Origin: an uncultured Bacilli bacterium
Lineage (GTDB): Bacteria > Bacillota_I > Bacilli_A > RF39 > UBA660
Assembly (NCBI GenBank): GCA_934131695.1
Contig: CAKOZV010000005.1
Coordinates: forward strand, 1 to 64,000
DNA: 64,000 nt
Direction: 5' to 3'
In this document: piece by piece, positions 42,942 through 52,538 of the stretch
Position numbering within the stretch: the first letter of the stretch is position 1
Layout: each line of letters starts with the position of its first letter
Program-made: the position numbers and the translations under genes
Notes under the pieces: generated by a model
The model's input: only the letters and a program-made list of their open reading frames with translations
What the model was told of the DNA's origin: nothing
The model's database searches: none

Positions 42942-44042
42942 TCACACATTAAATCTAAAGTGACAAATATCACCATCTTGCATGATATAATCTTTTCCTT
43001 CTATTCTAGCTTTTCCTGCTTCTCTAGTTTTTAACTCACTACCATATTCCATTAAATCATCATAACTAATAACTTCAGCTTTAATAAATCCTTTTTCAAA
43101 GTCTGTATGAATAATACCTGCACATTTCTTAGCATTCATACCTTTTTTAAAAGTCCAAGCCCTTACCTCATCTTTACCTACTGTAAAATAAGTAGCTAAA
43201 CCTAATAAATCATAGGTTGCAGAAATAAGTTGCTCTAATCCACTATTTTTCATTCCTAAAGCTTCTAACATATCTTTTTTATCTGTATCACTTAATTCAC
43301 TTAGTTCTTCTTCAATCTTTGCACATAAAACTACTACGGAAGCATTTTCTTTCTTAGCATACTCTTTAACTTCTTTTACATAAGAATTATCCTCTAAACC
43401 TATCATACTTTCATCTATATTAGCTACATATATAATTGGTTTTATTGTTAAGAAATTATAAGATTTTAGTATTTTTAATTCTTCCTCTTTAAAGTCTATA
43501 TGTCTTACTGGTTGATTTTCTTCAAGTGTAGTCTTTATCTTCTCTAATAATTCATATTCTAACTTTTCCTGTTTATCCTTACTCATTAAAGCTCTTTTAC
43601 TAATTTTTCCTAAACGATTAGTAACCATTTCTAAATCACTGATGATAAGCTCTAGATTAATAGTTTCTAAATCTCTTATTGGGTCAACACTACCATCTAC
43701 GTGAATTATTTTTCCATTATCAAAACATCTAACTACTTCTACTATAGCATCAGTTTCTCTTATATGTGATAGAAACTTATTTCCTAATCCTTCTCCTTTA
43801 CTAGCTCCTCTAACAAGGCCTGCAATATCTGTAAATTCATAACTAGTAGGAATAGTCTTCTTAGGTTCATACATTTCTGTTAGTCTATCAAGACGAACAT
43901 CTTTAACATTAACTACTCCTACATTAGGGTCAATTGTTGCAAATGGATAATTCTCTGCTAAAATATGTTGATTAGTAATAGCATTAAATAATGTACTCTT
44001 CCCTACATTTGGTAATCCTATAATACCTGCTTTTAAACTCAT
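42942..44042 (-). CDS. ychF: Ribosome-binding ATPase YchF (OLA1 family)
   Basis: Starting at MSLKAGIIGLPNVGKSTLFNAIT (AAGGAGTTTTGTTT upstream) the protein is 366 aa. It has the P-loop, TIDPNVG, DIAGLVRGASKGEGLGNKFL, the NxxE-type specificity motif (NIDE) and a C-terminal TGS domain (KEVRAWTFKKGMNAKKCAGIIHTDFEKGFI). It is a conserved ATPase of translation and stress. Its place next to DUF951/mscS is standard near oriC. Confidence 0.96.
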   Translation of the reverse strand: MSLKAGIIGLPNVGKSTLFNAITNQHILAENYPFATIDPNVGVVNVKDVRLDRLTEMYEPKKTIPTSYEFTDIAGLVRGASKGEGLGNKFLSHIRETDAIVEVVRCFDNGKIIHVDGSVDPIRDLETINLELIISDLEMVTNRLGKISKRALMSKDKQEKLEYELLEKIKTTLEENQPVRHIDFKEEELKILKSYNFLTIKPIIYVANIDESMIGLEDNSYVKEVKEYAKKENASVVVLCAKIEEELSELSDTDKKDMLEALGMKNSGLEQLISATYDLLGLATYFTVGKDEVRAWTFKKGMNAKKCAGIIHTDFEKGFIKAEVISYDDLMEYGSELKTREAGKARIEGKDYIMQDGDICHFRFNV

Positions 44043-44092
44043 AAACAAAACTCCTTCCAAAATAAAAAGAAAATAATATAATTTTCTTTCTT

Positions 44093-44121
44093 ATTTTAAT
44101 CTAATTAAGACAAATTGTCAA
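44093..44121 (-). promoter_or_regulatory. Promoter of ychF
   Basis: On the minus strand TTGACA (44121-44116), 17 bp, then TAAAAT (44098-44093), immediately after the end of the transporter gene. Confidence 0.75.
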
Positions 44122-44123
44122 AA

Positions 44124-45719
44124 CTATAATGTCGGATAAACTCCCGGACCTATTGGTAAGCCTATTAAATACCAACCTATTGTTAATAAAATCCAAGAAA
44201 TTGAAATTATTGTAAAGTATGGCATAACATAAGCTATTGCTTGATGAATAGTTATTGGTTTTGACTTATCTTTATTATATATATTTAAATATCCTATATA
44301 TATGGCAAAAGCAGCCAATAATGGGGTAATACCTGCAGTCATTGAATCACCTGCTCTTAGAATAAACTGAGCAAATTGTGGTGAAATATTAGCTTGCATC
44401 ATAGCTGGTACCATAACAGGGGCAAAGATTTGCCATTTACTAGATGGTGTTGTAACAAATATATTAGCTATAGCTATTAACACTAAGGAAATAATTATAA
44501 GTGGTAAGGCACTAAAAGAAACACTTCCTAAGATATTAGCACCCCAAGTAGCTATTATTGTTCCAATGTTAGTCTCTCTAAAAATAGAAATAAACTGACT
44601 TGCTACAAATAGTAACATAACCATCTCTGCACTTGATGTAAACATCTTTTCACAACCATATATTAAATCTTTATCATTTTTTATTGATTTAGCACCTATT
44701 CCATAAGCGATACTTGTAAGAATAAATAATAAACTTATCATATATGTGAAGCCATCTTGAAAATATGAATTAGTACCGAATAACTGACCTAGATAAGTAT
44801 CTTCACTCATATCTAGCAACATACCACTAGATGGTAAATTAGGAATTATCATATAGATAAAGGCTACTATAACTACTATTGCTGTAATCAAAGCATATTT
44901 AAGTCCTGCTTTTTCTTTCTTTTCTTTAGCAATTCTTTCTTGTTCTATTTCTTCTTCATCTACTACTGTTAACTCTTCTGTTTTAACATTTTCTTGATTA
45001 TCTTTATATTTACCTAATCTCTTAACTATTATACTTTCTACAATTACAGTTCCAATAATTGAAAGTAAAACTGAAAAAGCAATTATTATAATTAAGTTAG
45101 ATGTTAAACTAACATGAGTACTTCTATCTATTAATCTAGCAGCTGATGTTGTATAAGGAATTAAATTAACCTCCATTGAACCTACAAATAAACTTATAGC
45201 TGAGCCAAAACTAACTCCACAAAAAGCTGCTACTATTCCAGCAAAAGGATTTCTATTATTTGCTTGAAATATTATTGCTGACAAAGGTATTAGTAAAACA
45301 TAACCAATATCATTTATCAAAGAAGAAATAGTTGCTAGAAAAATAATAATAAAGGTAACTATTCTCTTATCCATTTTTTTTATTTTTCTTGAAATAACTG
45401 TATCAAGAAAACCAGTCGATGATGATACACCCAATCCAATTAAAGTAAGCACTAACATACCAAATGGAGCAAATGATAAAAAGTTACGTAACGCATTACT
45501 AAAAATAAATTTCATCCCGTCAAAAGTTAACATATTTTTAACTGTAACTAGAACACTTTCCAGTTCATAGTTAGAGGTATTAACTTTACTATAAGTTCCT
45601 TGCATTTGCAAAGCTGATAAAATAGCACTGGCTATTATTGTTAATATAGTTAGAAAAATAAAAACTGTAATAGGATGAAAATAAAATTTCTTAAGTTTCA
45701 GTTTTTTCTTGTCCTTCAT
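44124..45719 (-). CDS. AbgT family transporter
   Basis: The 531-aa polytopic membrane protein has the AbgT hallmarks: IGLGVSSSTGFLD, VVAFIY-type helices and ANIFVTTPSSKWQIFAPVMVPAMMQ. AbgT proteins import p-aminobenzoyl-glutamate or export antimetabolites such as sulfonamides; the substrate here is unknown. An acidic, Lys/Glu-rich loop lies near residues 245-270. It overlaps the DUF951 gene by 29 bases and stands inside the otherwise conserved mscS-DUF951-ychF block. Confidence 0.88.
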   Translation of the reverse strand: MKDKKKLKLKKFYFHPITVFIFLTILTIIASAILSALQMQGTYSKVNTSNYELESVLVTVKNMLTFDGMKFIFSNALRNFLSFAPFGMLVLTLIGLGVSSSTGFLDTVISRKIKKMDKRIVTFIIIFLATISSLINDIGYVLLIPLSAIIFQANNRNPFAGIVAAFCGVSFGSAISLFVGSMEVNLIPYTTSAARLIDRSTHVSLTSNLIIIIAFSVLLSIIGTVIVESIIVKRLGKYKDNQENVKTEELTVVDEEEIEQERIAKEKKEKAGLKYALITAIVVIVAFIYMIIPNLPSSGMLLDMSEDTYLGQLFGTNSYFQDGFTYMISLLFILTSIAYGIGAKSIKNDKDLIYGCEKMFTSSAEMVMLLFVASQFISIFRETNIGTIIATWGANILGSVSFSALPLIIISLVLIAIANIFVTTPSSKWQIFAPVMVPAMMQANISPQFAQFILRAGDSMTAGITPLLAAFAIYIGYLNIYNKDKSKPITIHQAIAYVMPYFTIISISWILLTIGWYLIGLPIGPGVYPTL

Positions 45720-45906
45720 ATAACTCCTCTTTTACTTTCTTAATCTTTTTATTTAATTCAATTCTTGGAATCAATACCGTTCTACCACAATTACAACATT
45801 TAAGTTTAATATCAACTCCAAGGCGTACTACTTCCCACTCATTAGCTCCACAAGGATGTCCTTTTTTTAGAATTAAATGAGTTCCTACTTGATAATTATT
45901 ATTCAT
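45691..45906 (-). CDS. DUF951 family protein
   Basis: The 71-aa protein matches DUF951: YQVGTHLILKKGHPCGANEWEVVRLGVDIKLKCCNCGRTVLIPRIEL, with a CxxC motif typical of a small zinc-binding, DNA- or RNA-associated fold. It sits between mscS and ychF in Bacillota near oriC. It overlaps mscS by eight bases. Confidence 0.9.
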   Translation of the reverse strand: MNNNYQVGTHLILKKGHPCGANEWEVVRLGVDIKLKCCNCGRTVLIPRIELNKKIKKVKEELYEGQEKTET

Positions 45907-46702
45907 TATGCACCTCTACTTGTGGATATGGAATTTTGATTCCAGCTTCATCTAAAGCTAGTTTAAAGTCTTTTTTCATCTTTCTTTCAACAGCAAAATT
46001 TTTATTAGACCTAGTCTTTAAAACAATTCTATAAATAACTGCTGAATCATCAAGTTTTTCTACTCCCCATAACTCGCACTTACCTTTTAAATTATCATAG
46101 GTCTTATTAATTTTTTCCATAGTAGCATTTATAACTTTTTCTACTTCATTTAAGTCACTTTCATAACTAACTGATATATCTACTACTGCTAAAGAAGGAT
46201 TTAAACTATAATTAATTACTTCATTTATAGTATGATTAGAAATAATCTTAACAGCTCCTTTATAGTCTTTTATTCTAGTAGTCTTAAGTCCCATAGAAAT
46301 AACGTCTCCTCTAAATCCATTGATAGATACGTTATCTCCTATTTCAAATTGGTCTTCTAAAAGAATAGCTAGTCCTGCTAAAAAGTCTTTTGCTACATCT
46401 TGAAATGCTAAAGAAAGGACAGCAGTAGCAATACCGATTCCAGCAAATATTTTACTAACATCTACATGATATAATGAAAGAATAGATAACATTGTTATAA
46501 TAATTATTAAATACTTAACAAAATTTACAATAATGCTCTTTGATGTTTCTAGTTTTCGACGATGCTTTGATGACACATTATTCTTAATTAAAGCTTGTTG
46601 TAAGATAAAATTCAATATTCTATAAATAATATATGCTACAGCAATATAAATAATTGGTTTTAAAATATATAAGAAAATTTCTGAATCTAAAAACTCTTTC
46701 AC
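45899..46702 (-). CDS. Small-conductance mechanosensitive channel (MscS family)
   Basis: The 267-aa protein has three N-terminal helices, the pore-lining TM3 (ATAVLSLAFQDVAKDFLAGLAILLEDQF) and the MscS beta domain (IGDNVSINGFRGDVISMGLKTTRIKDYKGAVKIISNHTI). It opens under membrane tension to release osmolytes. It belongs to the short YkuT/YyaF-linked class found next to parB in Bacilli. Confidence 0.92.
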   Translation of the reverse strand: MKEFLDSEIFLYILKPIIYIAVAYIIYRILNFILQQALIKNNVSSKHRRKLETSKSIIVNFVKYLIIIITMLSILSLYHVDVSKIFAGIGIATAVLSLAFQDVAKDFLAGLAILLEDQFEIGDNVSINGFRGDVISMGLKTTRIKDYKGAVKIISNHTINEVINYSLNPSLAVVDISVSYESDLNEVEKVINATMEKINKTYDNLKGKCELWGVEKLDDSAVIYRIVLKTRSNKNFAVERKMKKDFKLALDEAGIKIPYPQVEVHNE

Positions 46703-46722
46703 TATATCACTTCCTTTTATTA

Positions 46723-47604
46723 CTATTTATCTAATTGCATAATTTCAAGTATTCTTGTTAAATCTGCTGCATTTTCAAATTTAATTTCTACTTTGTTTTT
46801 CTTTATCTTTACTCTTGTTCCTAATTTATCACACAAAGTACTTGCTATATAACTATATTCTGAGTCACTTGCTTCTCTTCTTCTAATTTCTTTTTTTCTA
46901 TGAAAATCTACTGGTGAATTAGTCATATCTTCTAGTTGTCTAACACTAAGCTTTTTAACTACTACATCATTTGCAAGTTTCTTTATTTGTTCTTTATCAT
47001 CTAATTTACTTAGTATTCTAGCATGTCCCATAGATATTTCTTTTGTAATTATCATATCTTTTACTTCTTCTGGTAAAGTTAATAATCCCATCATATTAGT
47101 AACATGACTACGACTCTTTCCTACTTTTTTAGCAAGTTCTTCTTGAGTTAAATTCAACTCTTGTTGTAATCTCTTATAAGCCATAGCTTCTTCCATAGCA
47201 TTCAAATCTTCTCTTTGAAGGTTTTCTAGTAATGCTATTTCCATCATTTGTTCATCAGTTAAATCTTTTACAATAGCCGGTATTTTATCAAGTCCTGCCA
47301 TTCTACTAGCAAGCACTCTTCTCTCACCTGCTACTATTTCATAACCTTTTATACTTTTCTTAGCGATAATTGGTTGAAAAACACCATGTTCTTTAATTGA
47401 ATTAGATAACTCTTGTAAAGCTTCTTCATCAAATGTTTTTCTAGGTTGATAAGGGTTACTACGCAATTGGTCTAAATCTAAATCAACAATTTCATTTTTA
47501 GGGGTAGACTCTATAATTTTTTCTTCCACTTTATTTATATCTATTTGCTCTGTATTGAATAACTCTTCTAATCCTTTACCTAAGGCTCTTCTTTTAGTTT
47601 CCAT
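46723..47604 (-). CDS. parB: Chromosome segregation protein ParB/Spo0J
   Basis: The protein is about 293 aa, starting at METKRRALGKGLEELF. A TTG three codons upstream has the better-spaced ribosome site AAGGAAG. It has the ParA-stimulating N-terminal LGKGLEELF, the CTP-binding box with GERR (IVAGERRVLASR), the helix-turn-helix TQEELAKKVGKSRSHVTNMM and a C-terminal dimer domain. It loads at parS sites and recruits SMC. It overlaps parA. Confidence 0.95.
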   Translation of the reverse strand: METKRRALGKGLEELFNTEQIDINKVEEKIIESTPKNEIVDLDLDQLRSNPYQPRKTFDEEALQELSNSIKEHGVFQPIIAKKSIKGYEIVAGERRVLASRMAGLDKIPAIVKDLTDEQMMEIALLENLQREDLNAMEEAMAYKRLQQELNLTQEELAKKVGKSRSHVTNMMGLLTLPEEVKDMIITKEISMGHARILSKLDDKEQIKKLANDVVVKKLSVRQLEDMTNSPVDFHRKKEIRRREASDSEYSYIASTLCDKLGTRVKIKKNKVEIKFENAADLTRILEIMQLDK

Positions 47605-48379
47605 TACGATCAATCACTTCCTTTGCTAAATTTAAATAAGCTTCGCTTCCCTTACTCTTAGGGTCATATACTATTATTGGTTCCCCATGACTTGGTGCTT
47701 CTGTTAATCTTATTAATCTAGGAATAATAGTATTATAAACTTTTTCTTTAAAGAATTTTCTTATATCTTCTACTACCTCAAATCCTAGATTAGTTCTAGA
47801 GTCTAACATAGTTAGCAAGACTCCTTCTATATCTAAATTAGGATTTAATTGTTTTTGTGCAAGTCTTATAGTATTTAGTAACTGCATAATTCCTTCTAAG
47901 GCAAAGAACTCACATTGAACTGGGATAATCACTGAATCACTAGCGGTTAAAGCATTCGTTGTAATAAGACCTAAAGATGGAGGACAATCTATAATAATAA
48001 AATCAAAGTTATCTTTTATGTCTTCCAAATGTTGTTTTAGTTGAGCACCTTTAGCAAATCCAGGCTCTTGTTGACTTTTTTCTAATAATTCAATATCAAG
48101 TCCTGCTAGATTTATAGTGGCTGGTAAAACATATAACTGTTTATATTTAGTCTTTATCATTGCTTCCAAACAAGTACATCTTCCTGTTAATACATCATAA
48201 ATACTGTTGTTTATATCTCCCTTATTTATTCCAACTCCAGTTGTCGTATTTCCCTGTGGGTCTAAATCAATTAATAAAACTCTTTTTCCTAGATAAGCAA
48301 GAGAAGCAGATAAATTGATACTAGTAGTAGTCTTTCCTACTCCTCCTTTTTGATTTACTAATGATATGACTTTTCCCAT
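47594..48379 (-). CDS. parA: Chromosome partitioning ATPase ParA/Soj
   Basis: The start at MGKVISLVNQKGGVGKTTTSINL gives 261 aa. The deviant Walker A KGGVGKTT and Walker B FIIIDCPPSLG are complete. In Bacilli ParA/Soj works with ParB in segregation and modulates DnaA at oriC. The gene pair parA-parB sits between noc and mscS. Confidence 0.96.
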   Translation of the reverse strand: MGKVISLVNQKGGVGKTTTSINLSASLAYLGKRVLLIDLDPQGNTTTGVGINKGDINNSIYDVLTGRCTCLEAMIKTKYKQLYVLPATINLAGLDIELLEKSQQEPGFAKGAQLKQHLEDIKDNFDFIIIDCPPSLGLITTNALTASDSVIIPVQCEFFALEGIMQLLNTIRLAQKQLNPNLDIEGVLLTMLDSRTNLGFEVVEDIRKFFKEKVYNTIIPRLIRLTEAPSHGEPIIVYDPKSKGSEAYLNLAKEVIDRNGN

Positions 48380-48450
48380 TTTTATCACTCGCTTCTTTTC
48401 ATAACTCTACTTAATTGTATCAAAAATAGCTTATTATGAAAATAATTTTT

Positions 48451-48477
48451 AGGAAAAAAAGTAGATTTCTCTACTTT
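48451..48477 (-). terminator. Terminator of noc
   Basis: The 8-bp stem AAAGTAGA/TCTACTTT with a TTTC loop lies three bases after the noc stop and is followed by a T tract on the minus strand. Confidence 0.85.
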
Positions 48478-48479
48478 AA

Positions 48480-49955
48480 CTATTCTTCATTTTTGGCTAT
48501 CTTAATAACTATTTGATAATTCTTTTCAAAATTCATTTCTTCACTTTCTACTTTAAATCCAGATTGCTCTATTCTTTTAATTGCATCACGCACTGTATTT
48601 AAACAATCATTAAAATCAAGTTTTGGTATTTCTTGTCCTTCTTCAATTTTCTTACCCATTATTTTCTCCACATCATCAGAGAAAATTGGATTATGAGCGA
48701 ACGGATTATTATATGTATCTAGATATGGTATTTCATTCTTCTCTTCTACTTGATTTTCTACTCTATTTGTATTCAATAAACTATCAGTAGTTGGTGTATT
48801 ATCAGTAGGAGTAACACTTGATGATAATAAAGCATCAAGAGCTGATTGATTATTGTTAGAAGGCATAGAAGCCTGAGAAGTTTGTCCACCGCTTACACTA
48901 GAATCATCTGAATCTGGTTGAAAGAATTTAAAATTACTATTCATACTCTGTTCAGGTTGAACATCATTAGTTGGATTTACTTTTAATAAGCTATCCATAT
49001 CCATAGATGGTTTTTCTTCCTTAACATTAATATCTTGAGCATTATTTCTAAGCTCATCTAAATTAAGTTCTGAACTAGCTGTACTCTTTAGTAATGGGTC
49101 TTGTATATCAGCTATCTTCTCATCTCCATAATCTATAAATTTAGGAGGAGTACTATAATCAATATCTATATCACTATTATTAGGTTTTGGAGTATTCATA
49201 GAAGGGTTAGGAGTAGGTGTTACCGGAACAGAATTATTATTTTCTAAGTTTAGATTTGGTAAGTTTGGAACATTAATAGTAGTATTTTCATTAACTGATA
49301 CTGGTTCTCTATTTAATAATTTTTCTATATCTGCTGTAGCAATTTTCTCCTTAGGTTTAGGATTAATCTCCTCTTCCAATTCCCTAACTGTCATTTTATT
49401 AGCTATTATTTTATTAAGTAATTGTTTTTGTTTTTCTTGGTCATCTACTGCTAATAAAGCTCTAGCATGACGTTCTGATATTTTTTCTTTTAGTAAAGCA
49501 TCTTGAACATCATCAGATAAAGATAATAATCTTAGTTTATTAGCAACAGCACTCTGACTCTTACCCATAGTTTTAGCTAATTCTTCTTGAGTCATCTGGT
49601 CTAACTCTAAGATTTTTTGATAAGTTCTAGCTTCTTCTATTGGATTTAAATTTTTTCTTTGTAAATTTTCAAGAAGGGCTACTTTACTACTTTCCTTATC
49701 ATCTAAGTTACGAACAATAGCTGGTATTTTAGTAAGTCCCGCTAAAGCACTTGCTTTATATCTACGTTCTCCTGCAATAATTTCATATTTATTTCCTATA
49801 TTACGAACAATTATTGGTTGAATTACCCCATGTTCTTTGATAGAAACAGCCAATTCTTTTAAGGCTTTTTCATCAAATACTTGTCTTGGTTGAAATCTAT
49901 TTGGAATTATATCATCTAAGTATAAATATACAACTTCATTTTCATTATTCTGCAT
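48480..49955 (-). CDS. noc: Noc-like ParB-family protein with a long disordered insert
   Basis: The 491-aa protein has the ParB N-terminal domain with GERR (EIIAGERRYKASA) and a helix-turn-helix (MTQEELAKTMGKSQSAVANKLRLL, about 131-155). Residues about 215-420 are low in complexity and rich in Asn, Ser, Pro, Thr and Asp; a small folded C-terminus follows (DFNDCLNTVRDAIKRIEQSGFKVESEEM). B. subtilis Noc is 283 aa and starts with an amphipathic membrane helix, which is missing here. Position between rsmG and parA supports the noc assignment; function in nucleoid occlusion is inferred. Confidence 0.85.
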   Translation of the reverse strand: MQNNENEVVYLYLDDIIPNRFQPRQVFDEKALKELAVSIKEHGVIQPIIVRNIGNKYEIIAGERRYKASALAGLTKIPAIVRNLDDKESSKVALLENLQRKNLNPIEEARTYQKILELDQMTQEELAKTMGKSQSAVANKLRLLSLSDDVQDALLKEKISERHARALLAVDDQEKQKQLLNKIIANKMTVRELEEEINPKPKEKIATADIEKLLNREPVSVNENTTINVPNLPNLNLENNNSVPVTPTPNPSMNTPKPNNSDIDIDYSTPPKFIDYGDEKIADIQDPLLKSTASSELNLDELRNNAQDINVKEEKPSMDMDSLLKVNPTNDVQPEQSMNSNFKFFQPDSDDSSVSGGQTSQASMPSNNNQSALDALLSSSVTPTDNTPTTDSLLNTNRVENQVEEKNEIPYLDTYNNPFAHNPIFSDDVEKIMGKKIEEGQEIPKLDFNDCLNTVRDAIKRIEQSGFKVESEEMNFEKNYQIVIKIAKNEE

Positions 49956-50030
49956 TACTATCCCTCACTTTATTCTTTCTAATCTTCCTATGGTATCATT
50001 ATAACATTAAAAGAGTAATTAATCTAGCGA

Positions 50031-50675
50031 TTAATTACATTTTATCTTCAAAATAGTTCTAGTACTTCCCTCTTTTGGTAACTTAAACTCTATTTTTTTA
50101 TCTAAACTATATTTTTTTCTTTCAATAATTGGTTGAGCCATTACTAATTCTTCATCTACATTACCTTTCATTGCAACAAAGTAACCATCTTTCTTTACAA
50201 GTGGCATAGTCCAAGACAATAACTTAGACAAATTAGCTACTGCTCTAGCAGTAACAATATCATATTTATTTCCTTTTCTAGCTAAGTCTTCCGCTCTTAT
50301 ATGAATAGCTTCTATACCCTTTAAATCTAAGACTTTGATTACTTTATTAAGATAATTAACTCTTTTTTGTAAAGCATCTACTAAAGTTATCTCTAAATTT
50401 GGATAAAATATTTTTAAGACTAAGCCAGGGAAACCAGCTCCTGTTCCAACATCACATAGTGTTAAATTATCAGTTAAATTACAGGCTTTAGTTATAGTTA
50501 AACTATCATAGAAATGTTTTAAATAAACATCATCTTTTAAAACAATCCTTGTTAAGTTCATTACTTTATTTTCTTCTATCATTATTTCATATAATTCTTC
50601 AAGTTTTGATAGTTGTTCCTCTGTTGGATTAATTCCCAATAGTTTTACCTGTTCCACAAATTCAGCTTCAGTCAT
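50031..50675 (-). CDS. rsmG: 16S rRNA (guanine527-N7)-methyltransferase
   Basis: The 214-aa protein (GidB) has the SAM motif LCDVGTGAGFPGLVLKI and TARAVANLSKLLSW. It methylates G527 of 16S rRNA; loss gives low-level streptomycin resistance. It overlaps the end of mnmG by eight bases in the mnmE-mnmG-rsmG operon. Confidence 0.97.
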   Translation of the reverse strand: MTEAEFVEQVKLLGINPTEEQLSKLEELYEIMIEENKVMNLTRIVLKDDVYLKHFYDSLTITKACNLTDNLTLCDVGTGAGFPGLVLKIFYPNLEITLVDALQKRVNYLNKVIKVLDLKGIEAIHIRAEDLARKGNKYDIVTARAVANLSKLLSWTMPLVKKDGYFVAMKGNVDEELVMAQPIIERKKYSLDKKIEFKLPKEGSTRTILKIKCN

Positions 50676-52533
50676 TTTTTCTTTCCCCTTTTTTCAAATA
50701 AACCATTATTATAGCAATATCGGCTGGATTAACTCCACTTATTCTACTTGCCTGAGCAAGTGTTTCTGGTTCTACTGCTTTTAATTTTTCTCTGGCTTCA
50801 CTAGCAATATTTTTTATATCATCATAAGAGAGATTAGCAGGTATCTTTATTTTTTCTAAGTCTAACAATTTCTTAGTATCTTTTTCTTGCTTTTTAATAT
50901 ACCCCTCATATTGAATTTGTATCTCTACTTCTTCTTTTTCAGCTTTTGAATAAGGAAATTCTTTAAAATTTTCTATATCATTAAAGGATAATTCTGGTCT
51001 TTTCAATAAATCATATAGAGTTATACCATCTTTTAAAGGAGCTGTTCCTAACTTCTCTAATAATGTATTAGTCTCTTTAGTAGGTGTTATTTTCTCGCTC
51101 TTTAAGTTACTTATTAACTTTTCAATATTATTTTTCTTTTCATTAAATTTCTTATACGTATCCTCACCAATTAACCCTATTTGATAACCATAATCTCTTA
51201 ATCTTAAATCAGCATTATCATTTCTTAATAATAGTCTATACTCTGCCCTTGATGTTAAAAGTCTATAAGGATCTTTTACTCCTTTAGTTACTAAATCATC
51301 AATTAATACACCTATATATGATTCACTTCTATTAAGAATTAATGGTTCTTTTCCTTCAATTTTTAAACTAGCATTTATCCCTGCAATTAAGCCTTGACCA
51401 GCTGCTTCTTCATAACCACTTGTTCCATTGATTTGACCAGCTGTATAAAGTCCTTCAATTAGTTTTGTTTCAAGACTACGTTTAATTTGTTTAGAATCAA
51501 TAGCATCATACTCTATTGCATAGGCATATCTTAAAATCTTAGCATTTTCTAATCCTTTTAGGCTATGAACCATTTCTTCTTGAACATACTCAGGCATACT
51601 TGTAGAAAATCCCTGTAAATATATATCATCATATGATAAACTTTCTGGCTCTAAAAATAATTGATGACGTTCTTTATCACTAAATCTTACTACTTTATCT
51701 TCTATTGATGGACAATATCTTGGACCTACGCCTTCAACATAACCACCATACATACTAGATTCCTTTAGATGTTCTTTTATAATTTCATGAGTCTTACTAT
51801 TGGTATAAACTAAATGACAAGGTATTTGATAGTGATATGCTAAAGCATCAGTATTATCAAAAGAAAAAGTTAAATTTTCTTTGCTACCTTCTTCTAGCGC
51901 TACTTTATCAAAGTCTATACTACTTCTTTCAATTCTTGGCGGAGTACCAGTTTTTAATCTCTTTATAGTAAAACCTAACTCTTTTAATTTAGTACTTAAA
52001 AATTTACTTTCTTTTTCTCCATGAGGTCCTTCAGACTTTTTCTTACTACCTATTAAAATAGAACTTCTTAAATAAGTACCAGTAGTTAGTATTACTGCTT
52101 TAGCATTAATCTCTGTTCCATCAGCTAAAACAACTCCGCCAATCTTGCCATCTTTAACTATTAAATTTTCAACAAAGGCTCCCATTAAATCTAAATTTTC
52201 TTGATTCTTTAGAGTCTTTTGCATTTGCTTTTTATATAAAACCTTATCAGCTTGTGCTCTCAAGGCCTGAACAGCTTTTCCCTTTTTAGTATTTAATATT
52301 TTCATCTGAAGAGAACTTTTATCAGTATTTTTAGCCATCTCTCCACCTAAAGCATCTATTTCTCTTACTACTATACCTTTAGCAGGTCCTCCTATAGAAG
52401 GATTACATGGCATATCAGCAATATTATCTAAATTTCCACTTATTAATAATGTCTTATGATTTTTTCTAGCACAAGCAAGAGCCGCTTCACAACCAGCATG
52501 ACCTCCTCCTACTACAATTATTTCATAATTCAT
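50668..52533 (-). CDS. mnmG: tRNA uridine 5-carboxymethylaminomethyl modification enzyme MnmG
   Basis: The 621-aa FAD enzyme (GidA) has the dinucleotide motif VVGGGHAGCEAALACARK, the CNPSIGGPAKG motif and the C-terminal GVNPADIAIIMVYLK. With MnmE it modifies U34 of certain tRNAs. It is preceded by mnmE at 5 bases. Confidence 0.97.
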   Translation of the reverse strand: MNYEIIVVGGGHAGCEAALACARKNHKTLLISGNLDNIADMPCNPSIGGPAKGIVVREIDALGGEMAKNTDKSSLQMKILNTKKGKAVQALRAQADKVLYKKQMQKTLKNQENLDLMGAFVENLIVKDGKIGGVVLADGTEINAKAVILTTGTYLRSSILIGSKKKSEGPHGEKESKFLSTKLKELGFTIKRLKTGTPPRIERSSIDFDKVALEEGSKENLTFSFDNTDALAYHYQIPCHLVYTNSKTHEIIKEHLKESSMYGGYVEGVGPRYCPSIEDKVVRFSDKERHQLFLEPESLSYDDIYLQGFSTSMPEYVQEEMVHSLKGLENAKILRYAYAIEYDAIDSKQIKRSLETKLIEGLYTAGQINGTSGYEEAAGQGLIAGINASLKIEGKEPLILNRSESYIGVLIDDLVTKGVKDPYRLLTSRAEYRLLLRNDNADLRLRDYGYQIGLIGEDTYKKFNEKKNNIEKLISNLKSEKITPTKETNTLLEKLGTAPLKDGITLYDLLKRPELSFNDIENFKEFPYSKAEKEEVEIQIQYEGYIKKQEKDTKKLLDLEKIKIPANLSYDDIKNIASEAREKLKAVEPETLAQASRISGVNPADIAIIMVYLKKGERKND

Positions 52534-52538
52534 CTAAA

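Noticed and set aside
44067..44092. AAAGAAAAT/ATTTTCTTT hairpin as a terminator of the AbgT gene
   Set aside because: It lies downstream of the -10 of the ychF promoter and is composed only of A-T pairs with a few G-C; too weak to call.
46723..49955. A parS site near noc-parA-parB
   Set aside because: I looked for TGTTNCACGTGNAACA-like sequences and found none in the window by eye; the only CACGTG-like hit (in rpsR, near 40998) does not fit.
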